From Deltaproteobacteria bacterium (lineage in GTDB: Bacteria; Desulfobacterota; UBA8473), in contig DAOWME010000050.1 of the NCBI GenBank assembly GCA_030643245.1, positions 1-14,213 on the forward strand: a stretch of 14,213 nucleotides of DNA, given 5' to 3'. Below are positions 1-6,261 of this stretch, piece by piece (position 1 is the stretch's first letter; each line of letters begins with the position of its first letter). The notes under the pieces were generated by a model that saw only the letters and a program-made list of their open reading frames with translations, searched no databases and was not told the DNA's origin. The translations under genes were made by a program, and so were the position numbers.

Positions 1-675
1 ATCAAGATAGCGGCGGGCTGTGTTTTCTGAGGTGCCGAGTGATCTTGCAAACTGTGAGGCATTCCATACCTGACCATGATAGTGTGCGACCATGGTCCAG
101 AAACGTCTCAGGGTTTCAGCCGGGATGGTGATACCGAGTTGAGGGATGTCCCGCTCAAGGAAGGTGCGGATGAAATCATTACGCCAAGCCATGCCGGCGG
201 TATCATCAAGCGCCAAAAAAGATCGCGGAAACCCGCCGCGTATCCAAAGGGGAGTGCGTTTCTTTATGCCCACTTCCTGGAGATCAAAGCCGGACAGGTC
301 GACAAATCCAAGACGTCCGGCGAGAGATTCGGAAACCCCCTTAACCAAATGAGGGGAAGCAGATCCGAGCAGAAGAAAACGGGTAGAATTCTGGGGCCGA
401 TCAACCAGGACCCTCAGCAATTGGAACAGCTCGGGCTGTCGCTGAATTTCGTCGATAACCACTAAATCGGAAAGTTCCTCCAATGCCCGCATGGGCGCGG
501 ACAGGCGGCGATTGTCAACAGGGTTCTCAAGGTCGAAATAGGTGCATGGTTCGCGTTCGGCAATCATCCTTGCGAGAGTGGTCTTCCCGCATTGGCGCGG
601 ACCTAGAAGGGCAGCGATCGGATGGACGCGGAGCGCTTCGGCAATTCGTTTGAGTGCACGGGGTCGAGGAATCAT
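1..675 (-). CDS. AAA_14 / DUF4143-type ATP-binding protein, C-terminus beyond window edge
   Basis: This minus-strand frame is open for 225 codons from an ATG at 675 to the window edge, so it is partial at its C-terminus. Conceptual translation shows a P-loop GPRQCGKTT (about residues 25-33), Walker B LVVIDEIQ (71-78, D75/E76) and a sensor-like LLLGSAS (101-107). Next comes the stretch FLERDIPQLGI, typical of the AAA_14 plus DUF4143 ATPase family of Bacteria and Archaea (usually about 380-420 aa). The role of this family is poorly defined; members often occur as accessory or mobile genes. The part seen is full-length for the ATPase core and shows no frameshift. No Shine-Dalgarno precedes the ATG, but a consensus promoter ends only 6 bases upstream, so the transcript is probably leaderless. 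Family assignment is confident; function and partner are unknown. Confidence 0.85.
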   Translation of the reverse strand, partial: MIPRPRALKRIAEALRVHPIAALLGPRQCGKTTLARMIAEREPCTYFDLENPVDNRRLSAPMRALEELSDLVVIDEIQRQPELFQLLRVLVDRPQNSTRFLLLGSASPHLVKGVSESLAGRLGFVDLSGFDLQEVGIKKRTPLWIRGGFPRSFLALDDTAGMAWRNDFIRTFLERDIPQLGITIPAETLRRFWTMVAHYHGQVWNASQFARSLGTSENTARRYLD

Positions 676-681
676 GAAGGT

Positions 682-709
682 ATTATAACCTTGAAAATCG
701 TAATGTCAA
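682..709 (-). promoter_or_regulatory. Perfect sigma-70 promoter of the ATPase gene, probably leaderless
   Basis: Read on the minus strand, TTGACA (plus positions 704-709) and TATAAT (682-687) are separated by 16 bases. Both hexamers match the consensus exactly. Six to seven bases past the -10 box is position 675-676, where the ATG of the ATPase begins. The mRNA would therefore start at or next to the start codon, which fits the lack of any ribosome-binding site. Confidence 0.75.
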
Positions 710-725
710 GAGAGGATTTTCAAGG
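689..725. promoter_or_regulatory. 11-bp inverted repeat over the -35 box, candidate operator
   Basis: The arm CCTTGAAAATC (689-699) is perfectly complementary to GATTTTCAAGG (715-725), with a 15-base spacer that contains the whole -35 hexamer of the ATPase promoter. A dyad centred on a -35 box is a usual place for a repressor operator. No regulator is visible next to it; the ATPase gene or something beyond the left edge may supply one. The dyad is seen directly; the operator role is inferred. Confidence 0.5.
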
Positions 726-800
726 GAGACTGGCCATGCTCAGAAGCATTTCAAAACATGAACATCGAACGAAAAAACCTTGAGTCCTATGTTTTTACTC

Positions 801-824
801 TTAGACTCTTAGACTTTTAGACTT
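801..824. repeat. Three tandem copies of an 8-base unit
   Basis: TTAGACTC, TTAGACTT and TTAGACTT follow one another without a gap, and the next bases (TTTGAC) look like a decayed fourth unit. The array lies just upstream of the outer-membrane protein remnant, in otherwise gene-free sequence. It may be slippage-generated; no function is evident. Confidence 0.7.
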
Positions 825-867
825 TTTGACCCAGAAGACCTTAAAAAGTCGAAAGGCGCAACTGCGG

Positions 868-1089
868 AGTTGTGAGGATTGGATCGAACCGGTGATCGGC
901 GGCCGGGTTGTGTGGCCTTTTGCTGAAAAGTGGACCCTGGCGGTGGGTGGGGATATGGGCGGATTCGGCATTGGGTCGGCGTCTGATTTGACCTGGAGCA
1001 TAAACACGGTCCTTGGTTTTATATTGTCCGAGAAATGGAGCATTGATATTGGGTATCGTTATTACGATATGGATTACAGTAAACCCTAA
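868..1089 (+). pseudogene. Remnant of an outer-membrane beta-barrel protein
   Basis: The frame reads DWIEPVIGGRVVWPFAEKW, then GGDMGGFGIGSASDLTW and SEKWSIDIGYRYYDMDY. This alternation of amphipathic strands and aromatic girdle residues is typical of the last strands of a small outer-membrane porin/OmpA-like barrel. Such proteins are usually about 200-300 aa with a signal peptide. Only about 70 recognisable residues remain, with no signal peptide, no credible start and a stop (TAA, 1087-1089) before the expected final strand with a terminal aromatic residue. The preceding codons are not family-like. It is a broken fragment, probably cut by the insertions that built this repeat-rich zone. The barrel type is certain only in broad terms. 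Confidence 0.65.
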
Positions 1090-1106
1090 CGTTGCAAAAG
1101 GGATTA

Positions 1107-1183
1107 AAGAGGGACGTCCTTAAATTGTAAAATAATATTATCTTTATCTTGTACTTATTTAATTATTTAAGGACGTCCCTCTT
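1107..1183. repeat. Perfect 19-bp inverted repeat, REP/terminal-repeat-like
   Basis: The left arm (1107-1125, core GGGACGTCC) and the right arm (1165-1183) are exactly complementary over 19 bases, with a 39-base AT-rich loop. No gene lies between the arms. It starts 17 bases after the stop of the barrel remnant. Just after it, CTTCACTCCTCCT is repeated in tandem (1181-1207). It resembles a stand-alone REP-type repeat or the fused ends of a deleted insertion element. It is not a convincing terminator, because the loop is long and no T-run follows directly. Confidence 0.75.
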
Positions 1184-1223
1184 CACTCCTCCTCTTCACT
1201 CCTCCCTCGTTTTTTTTTGCGTT

Positions 1224-1955
1224 ATGGACAAACTCAAAGAATCCGATGTAGTTGGGCAACTTTTCTTGAGAAATCCCTCGATGAGGTCGCAGCCAAGAGC
1301 GCAACAGAGACCAGAAACCTTCTATTAAATTTTATTCGTAAACCTTTTGTATGGCTGCGGGCTTCGGCTGTCCGAGTGCCTGAATCTTCGGATAAATAGT
1401 TTCAATTTCGACAACCTGATCTTAACTGTCCATGACGGAAAAGGTCAAAAGGACAGGACTGTTCCCCTGCCTGAAAAAATCATTCCTGATTTAAAGAAAC
1501 ATCTTGACTCGGTTATCTCTCTGCACGAAAATGATCTTGAATCCGGCTATGCCGGAGCATTCATGTTCGATCAATTGTAGAAAAAATAAAAGAATGAAGC
1601 CAAGGAGTTGATCCGGCAGTGGTTTTTCCCTGCCAAGACTTTGACTCTTTTGCTGGATACTCAGGAATACAGGCGTTACCATCTACACGATACCCATGTT
1701 CAAAAGGCCATTAAGCGCGCCGTTAAAAAAGCGAAAATTCTAAAGCGAGCTTCAGCTCATACGTTTCGTCACAGTTTTGCAAGTCATTTGTTGCAGGCCA
1801 ATTATGATATTCGCACAATTCAAGAGTTATTGGGCCATAGCGATGTAAAGACCACCATGATCTATACCCATACCCTCCAGAACATGACAATCAAAGAGGC
1901 GAAAAGTCCTCTTGATTTTTTAGGAGGTGATAATATGCGTTTCATATCCTGTTGA
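1224..1955 (+). pseudogene. Integron-integrase-like tyrosine recombinase, inactivated
   Basis: One reading frame gives LLYGCGLRLSECLNL (first catalytic Arg), DGKGQKDRTVPLP, GYAGAFMF, then QWFFPAKTL, YRRYHLHDTHVQKAIKRA, SAHTFRHSFASHLL (HxxR), QELLGHSDVKTTMIYTHT (His and nucleophile Tyr) and ends KSPLDF. The added segment between the two catalytic halves, the HLHDTHVQKA stretch and the SPLD ending are hallmarks of the IntI family, which inserts and excises gene cassettes at attC sites. The frame is broken by TAA at 1326, TAG at 1578 and TAA at 1587. The N-terminal SAM-like DNA-binding domain (normally well over 100 aa) is almost entirely absent; only about 34 unrecognised codons precede the first stop. 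All catalytic residues remain readable, so decay looks fairly recent. No cassette array or convincing attC is visible in the window. Confidence 0.8.
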
Positions 1956-1978
1956 TGTATGCTATGTGACTATTTGTA

Positions 1979-2172
1979 CTTAGGGGCGAGGCCGAAATAA
2001 CTTCCCCATTTGTGCATCTTATCTTCAGGCCATCTTTGCCCGATCTTCAAACACAAAATCCTCGAAATAGGTAAAACTATTCCAGTGGTTTTGTGTTTTC
2101 AGATCGAACAAATCTAACCTAAATTAAATCTGAGCGCCAACTTGAGGAAGTTATTTTGTCCCCGTCCCTAAG
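1979..2172. repeat. MITE-like element, copy 1, with 27-bp terminal inverted repeats
   Basis: The left end (1979-2005, CTTAGGGGCGAGGCCGAAAT...) and the reverse complement of the right end (2146-2172) agree at 23 of 27 positions. The interior is closely similar to a second element at 2787-2976 in the same orientation, and similarity continues weakly past the right end to about 2195. On the minus strand the interior carries the tail of a decayed reading frame, ending YFEDFVFEDRAKMA and then stop. This suggests a non-autonomous derivative of an insertion element. The parent family was not recognised. Confidence 0.7.
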
Positions 2173-2482
2173 AAGAATAGAGCAAACCAAAATATCGAAA
2201 TGTTGCTGATGCCCCCGTTCTTCTGCCGGCTATTCCGCCTACTTTTTTCACCCGCCCAGAATCTGGATTCGGAATGTCCCTGAATCCTTTAGCATCTTTT
2301 GTATTTCTGTTGGTAAATACTGCTTGCTGAAGTACGGGATGTGATGCGGCTGCGTCATCATTGGATGAATTCGACCCCTTTTCCATCTTTAGCCGAAATG
2401 AAGAACGATGCAGCCTTAAGACCGAACCGGAGGCACATATCCGGATCACATTTAACCATTGTACCTTGCTACGCTTTCTTGC
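2173..2482. other. Gene-free spacer between the repeat element and the consensus promoter
   Basis: I see no supported gene here. A minus-strand frame spanning 2168-2449 has no recognisable motif, lacks a ribosome-binding site and runs into the end of the repeat element, so I treat it as chance. Confidence 0.5.
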
Positions 2483-2511
2483 TTGACAGGGAAGTTTCTC
2501 CCGTATATAAT
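2483..2511 (+). promoter_or_regulatory. Perfect consensus sigma-70 promoter with no gene behind it
   Basis: TTGACA (2483-2488) and TATAAT (2506-2511) are exact consensus hexamers with the optimal 17-base spacer. The spacer contains GGGAAGTTTCTCCC, an imperfect dyad. The predicted start point is about 2518, which is the first base of a hairpin-forming stretch. No coding frame with a ribosome-binding site follows for about 500 bases, up to the CoA-ligase subunit gene at 3026. Confidence 0.7.
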
Positions 2512-2517
2512 TTCTGT

Positions 2518-2598
2518 CATAAGAAGCAAATCTTTTGGACCTCTGCAGTTGAGCAGGATTGCGTTAAGCGCCGGCTGCTTGCTTCGTTTGCTTCTTAT
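2518..2598 (+). ncRNA. Candidate small hairpin RNA from the consensus promoter
   Basis: From the predicted start, the first 12 bases ATAAGAAGCAAA (2519-2530) are perfectly complementary to TTTGCTTCTTAT (2587-2598). A transcript would close on itself into a roughly 80-base hairpin with a GC-containing interior (2561-2580). No protein is encoded. No U-rich terminator follows directly, so the 3' end is unknown. It could equally be the end of a mobile repeat that happens to carry a promoter. The complementarity is observed; the RNA is inferred. Confidence 0.25.
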
Positions 2599-2704
2599 AC
2601 GTAAGGACCTGGTCAACTTTTAAAATAGACATACGAGACTTTTTATCCCATTACACATTCAGCCTTATGCAAGACTGTAGTTCATAAGAAGCAAACGAAG
2701 CAAG
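2578..2704. repeat. 21-bp perfect inverted repeat; two inverted copies of a ~75-bp unit
   Basis: Bases 2578-2598 are exactly complementary to 2684-2704, with an 85-base loop. Similarity continues with mismatches on both outer sides: the reverse complement of 2519-2598 aligns with 2684 to about 2758, sharing ATAAGAAGCAAACGAAGCAAG-type sequence and an AACTGCA...TTTTGG tail region. Two inverted copies of one unit in gene-free DNA resemble a BIME-type REP pair. In RNA, the 21-bp pairing would compete with the 12-bp pairing of 2519-2530 with 2587-2598. Confidence 0.7.
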
Positions 2705-2786
2705 TAGGCGGCAAGCGGTAAACTTGACCAACTGCACAAGTCGAATCCTTTTGGTTTGAGGGGAAGAACAGCATATTTGTCTCTTG

Positions 2787-2976
2787 CTTAGGGACAGGGA
2801 CGAAATAACTTCCCCATTTGTGCATCTCATCTTCAGGCCATCTTTGCCCGATCTTCAATCACAAAATCCTCAAAATAGGCGCTACTATTCTTCCTGTTTT
2901 CCATTTTCAGATCGAACAAACTCAACCCAAATCTGAGTGCAATTTCAATCAACTTATTTAATTTCCGTTCCTTAGG
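2787..2976. repeat. MITE-like element, copy 2, direct repeat of copy 1
   Basis: The left end (2787-2813, CTTAGGGACAGGGACGAAAT...) and the following ~90 bases match copy 1 at 1979-2100 almost base for base. The right end is more decayed, and similarity to copy 1 runs on to about 3000. On the minus strand an open frame ends IALRFGLSLFDLKMEN, then YFEDFVIEDRAKMA and stop. Copy 1 has the same peptide ending, with stops further upstream. Copy 2 thus keeps more of the ancestral frame and copy 1 the better terminal repeats. The 5' part of this minus frame (beyond 3026) is a shadow of the next gene. Confidence 0.7.
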
Positions 2977-3025
2977 AATCCAGAGCAAAAAATTTCCCGT
3001 ACAAAGACCCGAACGAGGGGGTAGT

Positions 3026-4489
3026 ATGTCAGCAATACTTGAAAGGTTTAGACCACTATTTAACCCTAAATCAGTTGTTTTAATCGGGGCCTCCAACAAT
3101 CCGGAGAAATGGGGCTTTACTATGCTGTCGCAGTTACTCCGAGGAGGATACAGGGGCAATGTTTACCCTGTGAATCCCAACGAAGGAGAGATACTGGGCT
3201 TGCGTATGTATTCCGAAGTTGCGGGTATTCCGGAGGCAGCGGATCTGGCGGTTGTTTTAGTTCCTCCAGACATTGTTCCTGAGGCAATAGCAGGATGTGT
3301 GCGAAGAGGGGTTAAAGCTGGTATCGTCATCTCTGCCGGCTTTGCTGAACTGGGGGGTGAAGGCAAAGTGCTTGAGAAGAAAATGGTTGATATAGCACAT
3401 GCAGGAGGGATGGTCCTTGTTGGCCCCAATTGCAATGGGGTAGTGAGTAAGACATCGAGTTTGTGTATAAGAACGCTGGAGCAGTTTCCGAAACCCGGCG
3501 GCCTGGCCGTGGTCACTCAGAGCGGCAATGTTGGCTCCTCCCTTACGAGACGGGCATTCCGGCACAATATCGGCTTTAGCCGGTACATCAGCACAGGCAA
3601 TGAGGCAGACCTGCATTGCGAGGACTTTATTGAGTTCTTAGGCGAAGATGACGAAACGGAAGTTATCATTGTGTATGTGGAAGGCTTCAGAGATGGCAGG
3701 AGGTTCTTTGAGGTGGTGAGAAGAGTCACTCAAGTGAAACCGATTGTGGCGCTTAAGGGTGGCAATACAGACGCTGGGATGAGGGCCGCCCAGTCTCACA
3801 CTGCTGCCTTGTCAGCCTCGGAGACAACCTTCGATGCTCTTTGCAAGCAAACGGGTGTTATTAAGGTCAGAGATGAGGATGAGCTGTTCAATGTGACTGT
3901 CGCCCTTTCTAAGCAACCGCTCCCCCGAGGGAGGGGAGTCGGTATCATCACTACTGCTGGAGGTTGGGGTGTTCTTGCCAGTGACGCTTGTGCTAAGCGG
4001 GGATTGGACGTTGTCCCCCTTCCTGAGGAGACGTTTAATAAATTGAATCAGGTACTTGCTTCTCGGTGGAGCCGGGGTAATCCTGTGGACACAGTAGGAG
4101 GTAGGAACCCTGAAGGACTGCGGATTTGCATTGAGTCACTCCTGGACTGTCCTAATATAGATAGCCTTCTCTTGCTGGGATTTGGTGCGGCGACCATGAT
4201 GGCCCAGGCCTCCTTATCAGCTCAATCCGGGAAAGATGATGACTTGAACCGGACAGCTGAGCTTGTGGCGAACGACCAGGGTATCGCTCGTGATCTGCCG
4301 GAATTGATGAACCAGTATGGGAAGCCGATTATTCTGACGTCACCTTGGTTCCCTGGAGTTACGGAAGTGGAAAAGGAATTAGCGATGATCCTGGAGACAA
4401 ACGGAATATTGTGTCATCGTTCAGCTGATAATGCAGTAACTGTCCTAGCCGGCTTGGTTCAATACTCTGAACATCTGAGGGAAAGATGA
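3026..4489 (+). CDS. ADP-forming acyl-CoA synthetase alpha-type subunit (CoA-binding protein)
   Basis: This 487-aa protein has the alpha-subunit layout of ADP-forming acetyl/acyl-CoA synthetase. It has an N-terminal Rossmann CoA-binding domain (SVVLIGASNNPEKWG at 17-30, VYPVNPNEGEILG at 47-58, LVGPNCNGVV at 131-140). Two flavodoxin-like succinyl-CoA-ligase domains follow (AVVTQSGNVGSS at 161-172, ISTGNEADL at 188-196). The SHTAALSA stretch places His258 where the family carries its phosphohistidine. The family converts acyl-CoA, ADP and Pi to acid, CoA and ATP, using a beta (ATP-grasp) subunit. No ATP-grasp domain is fused and no beta gene lies in the window, so the protein needs a partner encoded elsewhere or does something else with CoA. 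ATG at 3026 is preceded by GAGGGGG with 5-base spacing. Substrate cannot be read from sequence. Confidence 0.88.
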   Translation: MSAILERFRPLFNPKSVVLIGASNNPEKWGFTMLSQLLRGGYRGNVYPVNPNEGEILGLRMYSEVAGIPEAADLAVVLVPPDIVPEAIAGCVRRGVKAGIVISAGFAELGGEGKVLEKKMVDIAHAGGMVLVGPNCNGVVSKTSSLCIRTLEQFPKPGGLAVVTQSGNVGSSLTRRAFRHNIGFSRYISTGNEADLHCEDFIEFLGEDDETEVIIVYVEGFRDGRRFFEVVRRVTQVKPIVALKGGNTDAGMRAAQSHTAALSASETTFDALCKQTGVIKVRDEDELFNVTVALSKQPLPRGRGVGIITTAGGWGVLASDACAKRGLDVVPLPEETFNKLNQVLASRWSRGNPVDTVGGRNPEGLRICIESLLDCPNIDSLLLLGFGAATMMAQASLSAQSGKDDDLNRTAELVANDQGIARDLPELMNQYGKPIILTSPWFPGVTEVEKELAMILETNGILCHRSADNAVTVLAGLVQYSEHLRER

Positions 4490-4495
4490 ACCGCC

Positions 4496-4519
4496 CGGAT
4501 GATTTCATCCGCATCTTTT
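4496..4519 (+). terminator. Weak hairpin after the CoA-ligase subunit gene
   Basis: CGGATG and CATCCG (4496-4511) pair around a 4-base loop, and CATCTTTT follows. It lies 7 bases after the stop of the upstream gene, in the right place for a Rho-independent terminator. The stem is short and the T-run is interrupted, so it would be leaky at best. Confidence 0.3.
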
Positions 4520-4555
4520 GTAACTTCTCAAAAAGACCGATAACATGCCGTAGCC

Positions 4556-4583
4556 CACAGGAGAGCTTTCATTTACTCCTGTG
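4556..4583. promoter_or_regulatory. 8-bp hairpin/dyad upstream of the thiolase gene
   Basis: CACAGGAG (4556-4563) pairs perfectly with CTCCTGTG (4576-4583) around a 12-base loop, followed by TTAATTT. It could be a second terminator or a protein-binding dyad just upstream of the possible sigma-54 promoter of the thiolase gene. The sequence does not decide between these. Confidence 0.3.
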
Positions 4584-4594
4584 TTAATTTCCCA

Positions 4595-4608
4595 GGGGGG
4601 TTGCTTGC
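4595..4608 (+). promoter_or_regulatory. Weak sigma-54 promoter candidate for thiolase-DUF35
   Basis: GG (4595-4596) and GC (4607-4608) are 10 bases apart, and the -12 part reads CTTGCTT, like the sigma-54 TTGC element. The -24 part is only GG within a G-run, without the usual CAC. A start near 4620 would leave a 26-base leader carrying the ribosome-binding site of the gene starting at 4646. The match is marginal; the nearby sigma-54 activator gene makes it worth noting. Confidence 0.25.
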
Positions 4609-4645
4609 TTGATGTTGGTTTGTACTTTGTATGAATGAGGGAAGA

Positions 4646-5839
4646 ATGAGAAGGGGTAATGAAATATATATTGTCGGATTTGCGCAGACACCGGTCAGAA
4701 AGTCCCTGGAAGGCACCTTTCTCGATCTGGCCGGCCGGGTATCCATAGAGGCCATCCGTAAAAGTGGTATCCCCAGGGAGGATATCGAGGGCATTCTCAT
4801 CACACATGAGGGGTTTGGAAACTTCGTAAATGCGCAGCTCTTCGCTCCCCGTCTTGCCGCCCACCTCGGTATTGAGACGAAGCTTCTAGGGACTTATGAG
4901 TGTGGGGGGATGTCTTCAGCCGGAGCCGTGAAGATTGCAGCCACCGAGATCATGACGGGCCGCATGGATACTTGTCTCATAATCGGTGTGGAATTGAAGC
5001 CGATGCTCCTCGATGACCCCGTCTTTGATCAGACATCCCTGGCCGATCGGCATGCAGGCACATATGGGCCCTATGAGTCCCTCTGCGGCGTGACCGGACC
5101 GCTCCCCTTCTATGCGATGAGCCAACAAAGGTGGATGATCACTCACAGGATCTGTCCCGAAGATATTGCTTACCTGCCGGTTCTGCTGCGCCGCAACGCT
5201 TCCGGGAACCCCATGGCACAGTTCAGAGACCCCATTACCATCGACGACGTCCTCGATTCCAGGGTGATCTGCCCTCCTATACGACTCCTCGAGTGTTGCG
5301 CCCGTTCCGAGGGGGCCGCTGCTGTAATATTGGCATCCAAGGATGTTACCCGGCAACTGGGAGGAAAACGGATCAACATAAGGGGCTTCGGGGAAGCCCA
5401 CGATGCCACGAACTACTTTCCCGCCAGAGGCGATGCTGCACGCTTCCCCTGTGTTCGGAGAGCAGCCCATGAGGCATATGAGGTTGCAGGGATAACCCCG
5501 AAAGATCTGGATGTAGTCGAGATTTACGGGGCCTTTGCAGGCACTGAAATAATGACTTACGAGGAGATGGGCTTTTTCGAAAGGGGCACGGCTGCTCAGG
5601 CTGTGCGCGAAGGAAAAACCGCAATCGACGGGGAACTTCCCGTCAATCCAAGCGGCGGAAGGCTCTCTCTGGGCCACCCTGCAGGGGCCACACCCCTATT
5701 GGAGATCATTGAGGTCTGCGCCCAGTTGCGTGAAGAGGCTGAAGGGCGCCAGGTGAATGGTCCTCAGCTTGGTTTGATCCAGGCAGAACACGGGATGGTG
5801 AATGGATCGGTAGTTTTAATCATGGAGGGGGAGGCGTGA
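4646..5839 (+). CDS. Thiolase family protein (SCP2/lipid-transfer type), DUF35 partner
   Basis: This 397-aa thiolase fold has VGFAQTPVRKS near the N-terminus, a nucleophile region YECGGMSSAGAV (Cys86) and the C-terminal NPSGGRLSLGHPAGATP with the catalytic His (residue 344). The family claisen-condenses or thiolytically cleaves beta-ketoacyl-CoA. Where SCP2-type thiolases often have an HDxF motif, this protein has IYGAF (about 293-297), so that His is replaced by Tyr. The last Cys of classical thiolases is also not evident; QAEHGMVNG stands in its place. Such DUF35-associated thiolases include BbsB, the catalytic subunit of benzoylsuccinyl-CoA thiolase, where the small partner is required. 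ATG 4646 is chosen because GAGGGA lies just upstream; an in-frame ATG at 4631 has no ribosome-binding site. The next gene overlaps its stop. The exact substrate is unknown. Confidence 0.88.
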   Translation: MRRGNEIYIVGFAQTPVRKSLEGTFLDLAGRVSIEAIRKSGIPREDIEGILITHEGFGNFVNAQLFAPRLAAHLGIETKLLGTYECGGMSSAGAVKIAATEIMTGRMDTCLIIGVELKPMLLDDPVFDQTSLADRHAGTYGPYESLCGVTGPLPFYAMSQQRWMITHRICPEDIAYLPVLLRRNASGNPMAQFRDPITIDDVLDSRVICPPIRLLECCARSEGAAAVILASKDVTRQLGGKRINIRGFGEAHDATNYFPARGDAARFPCVRRAAHEAYEVAGITPKDLDVVEIYGAFAGTEIMTYEEMGFFERGTAAQAVREGKTAIDGELPVNPSGGRLSLGHPAGATPLLEIIEVCAQLREEAEGRQVNGPQLGLIQAEHGMVNGSVVLIMEGEA

Positions 5840-6261
5840 TGACCGTCACGAGATCGAAGGCCCTTTGGCGGGCGATCGAAAAGAATGGTGATAAGGCGAT
5901 GGCCATTTTCTTCGAAGGGCTCCAGCAGAGGAGGTTTCTCGTTACCCGGTGCCGTTCCTGCGACACCCTTCATTTCCCCCCACGGGCCTTTTGTCCTGAC
6001 TGTCTCAGCGAGGATGTGGAACCGGAAGAACACAGTGGAAAGGGAGAGGTCTATTCCTTTACTACAATGGCCCAACCATCCTCCAGGGGTAATCCGATCA
6101 CCGTAGCCATGGTAAATCTCGAGGGAGTTGAGGGAAGGGTCTTTTCCCGGGTAAAGCTACCTTGCGAGGAGATGACCATAGGCATGAACGTGGAGGTAGA
6201 CTACATCGAACTCGACGGGATTGTCCTCCACTGTTTCCGACCGAGGGCCAAAGGACCATGA
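5839..6261 (+). CDS. DUF35 OB-fold, zinc-ribbon partner of the thiolase
   Basis: This 140-aa protein has an N-terminal helix region, a rubredoxin-like zinc ribbon CRSC...CPDC (Cys38, 41, 52, 55) and a C-terminal OB-fold (GKGEVYSFTT, GNPITVAMVNLEGVEGRVFSRV, GMNVEVDYIE). This is the standard DUF35 architecture, at normal length. Family members bind a thiolase and bridge or stabilise its active site; examples are the archaeal thiolase/HMG-CoA synthase complex and BbsA of benzoylsuccinyl-CoA thiolase. The ATG overlaps the thiolase stop as TGATG, and a strong GGAGGGGGAGG lies inside the thiolase end, so the two subunits are translationally coupled. An upstream in-frame GTG at 5836 is less likely. 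The stop overlaps an ATG of the next frame (ATGA at 6258-6261). Confidence 0.9.
   Translation: MTVTRSKALWRAIEKNGDKAMAIFFEGLQQRRFLVTRCRSCDTLHFPPRAFCPDCLSEDVEPEEHSGKGEVYSFTTMAQPSSRGNPITVAMVNLEGVEGRVFSRVKLPCEEMTIGMNVEVDYIELDGIVLHCFRPRAKGP

Noticed and set aside
76..465. 129-codon plus-strand frame
   Set aside because: It is a shadow of the minus-strand ATPase, which has clear Walker motifs.
1083..1229. attC-like arrangement (CCTAACG ... GCGTTATGG) around the 19-bp palindrome before the integrase pseudogene
   Set aside because: The ends do not fit the RYYYAAC / GTTRRRY consensus and the stem layout differs from attC, so I do not call a cassette site.
2168..2449. 93-codon minus-strand frame in the repeat zone
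   Set aside because: No motif, no ribosome-binding site, and it runs out of the repeat element end.
4916..5677. 253-codon open frame on the minus strand
   Set aside because: It is antiparallel to the thiolase gene, shows no family motif and arises from the codon bias of the real gene.
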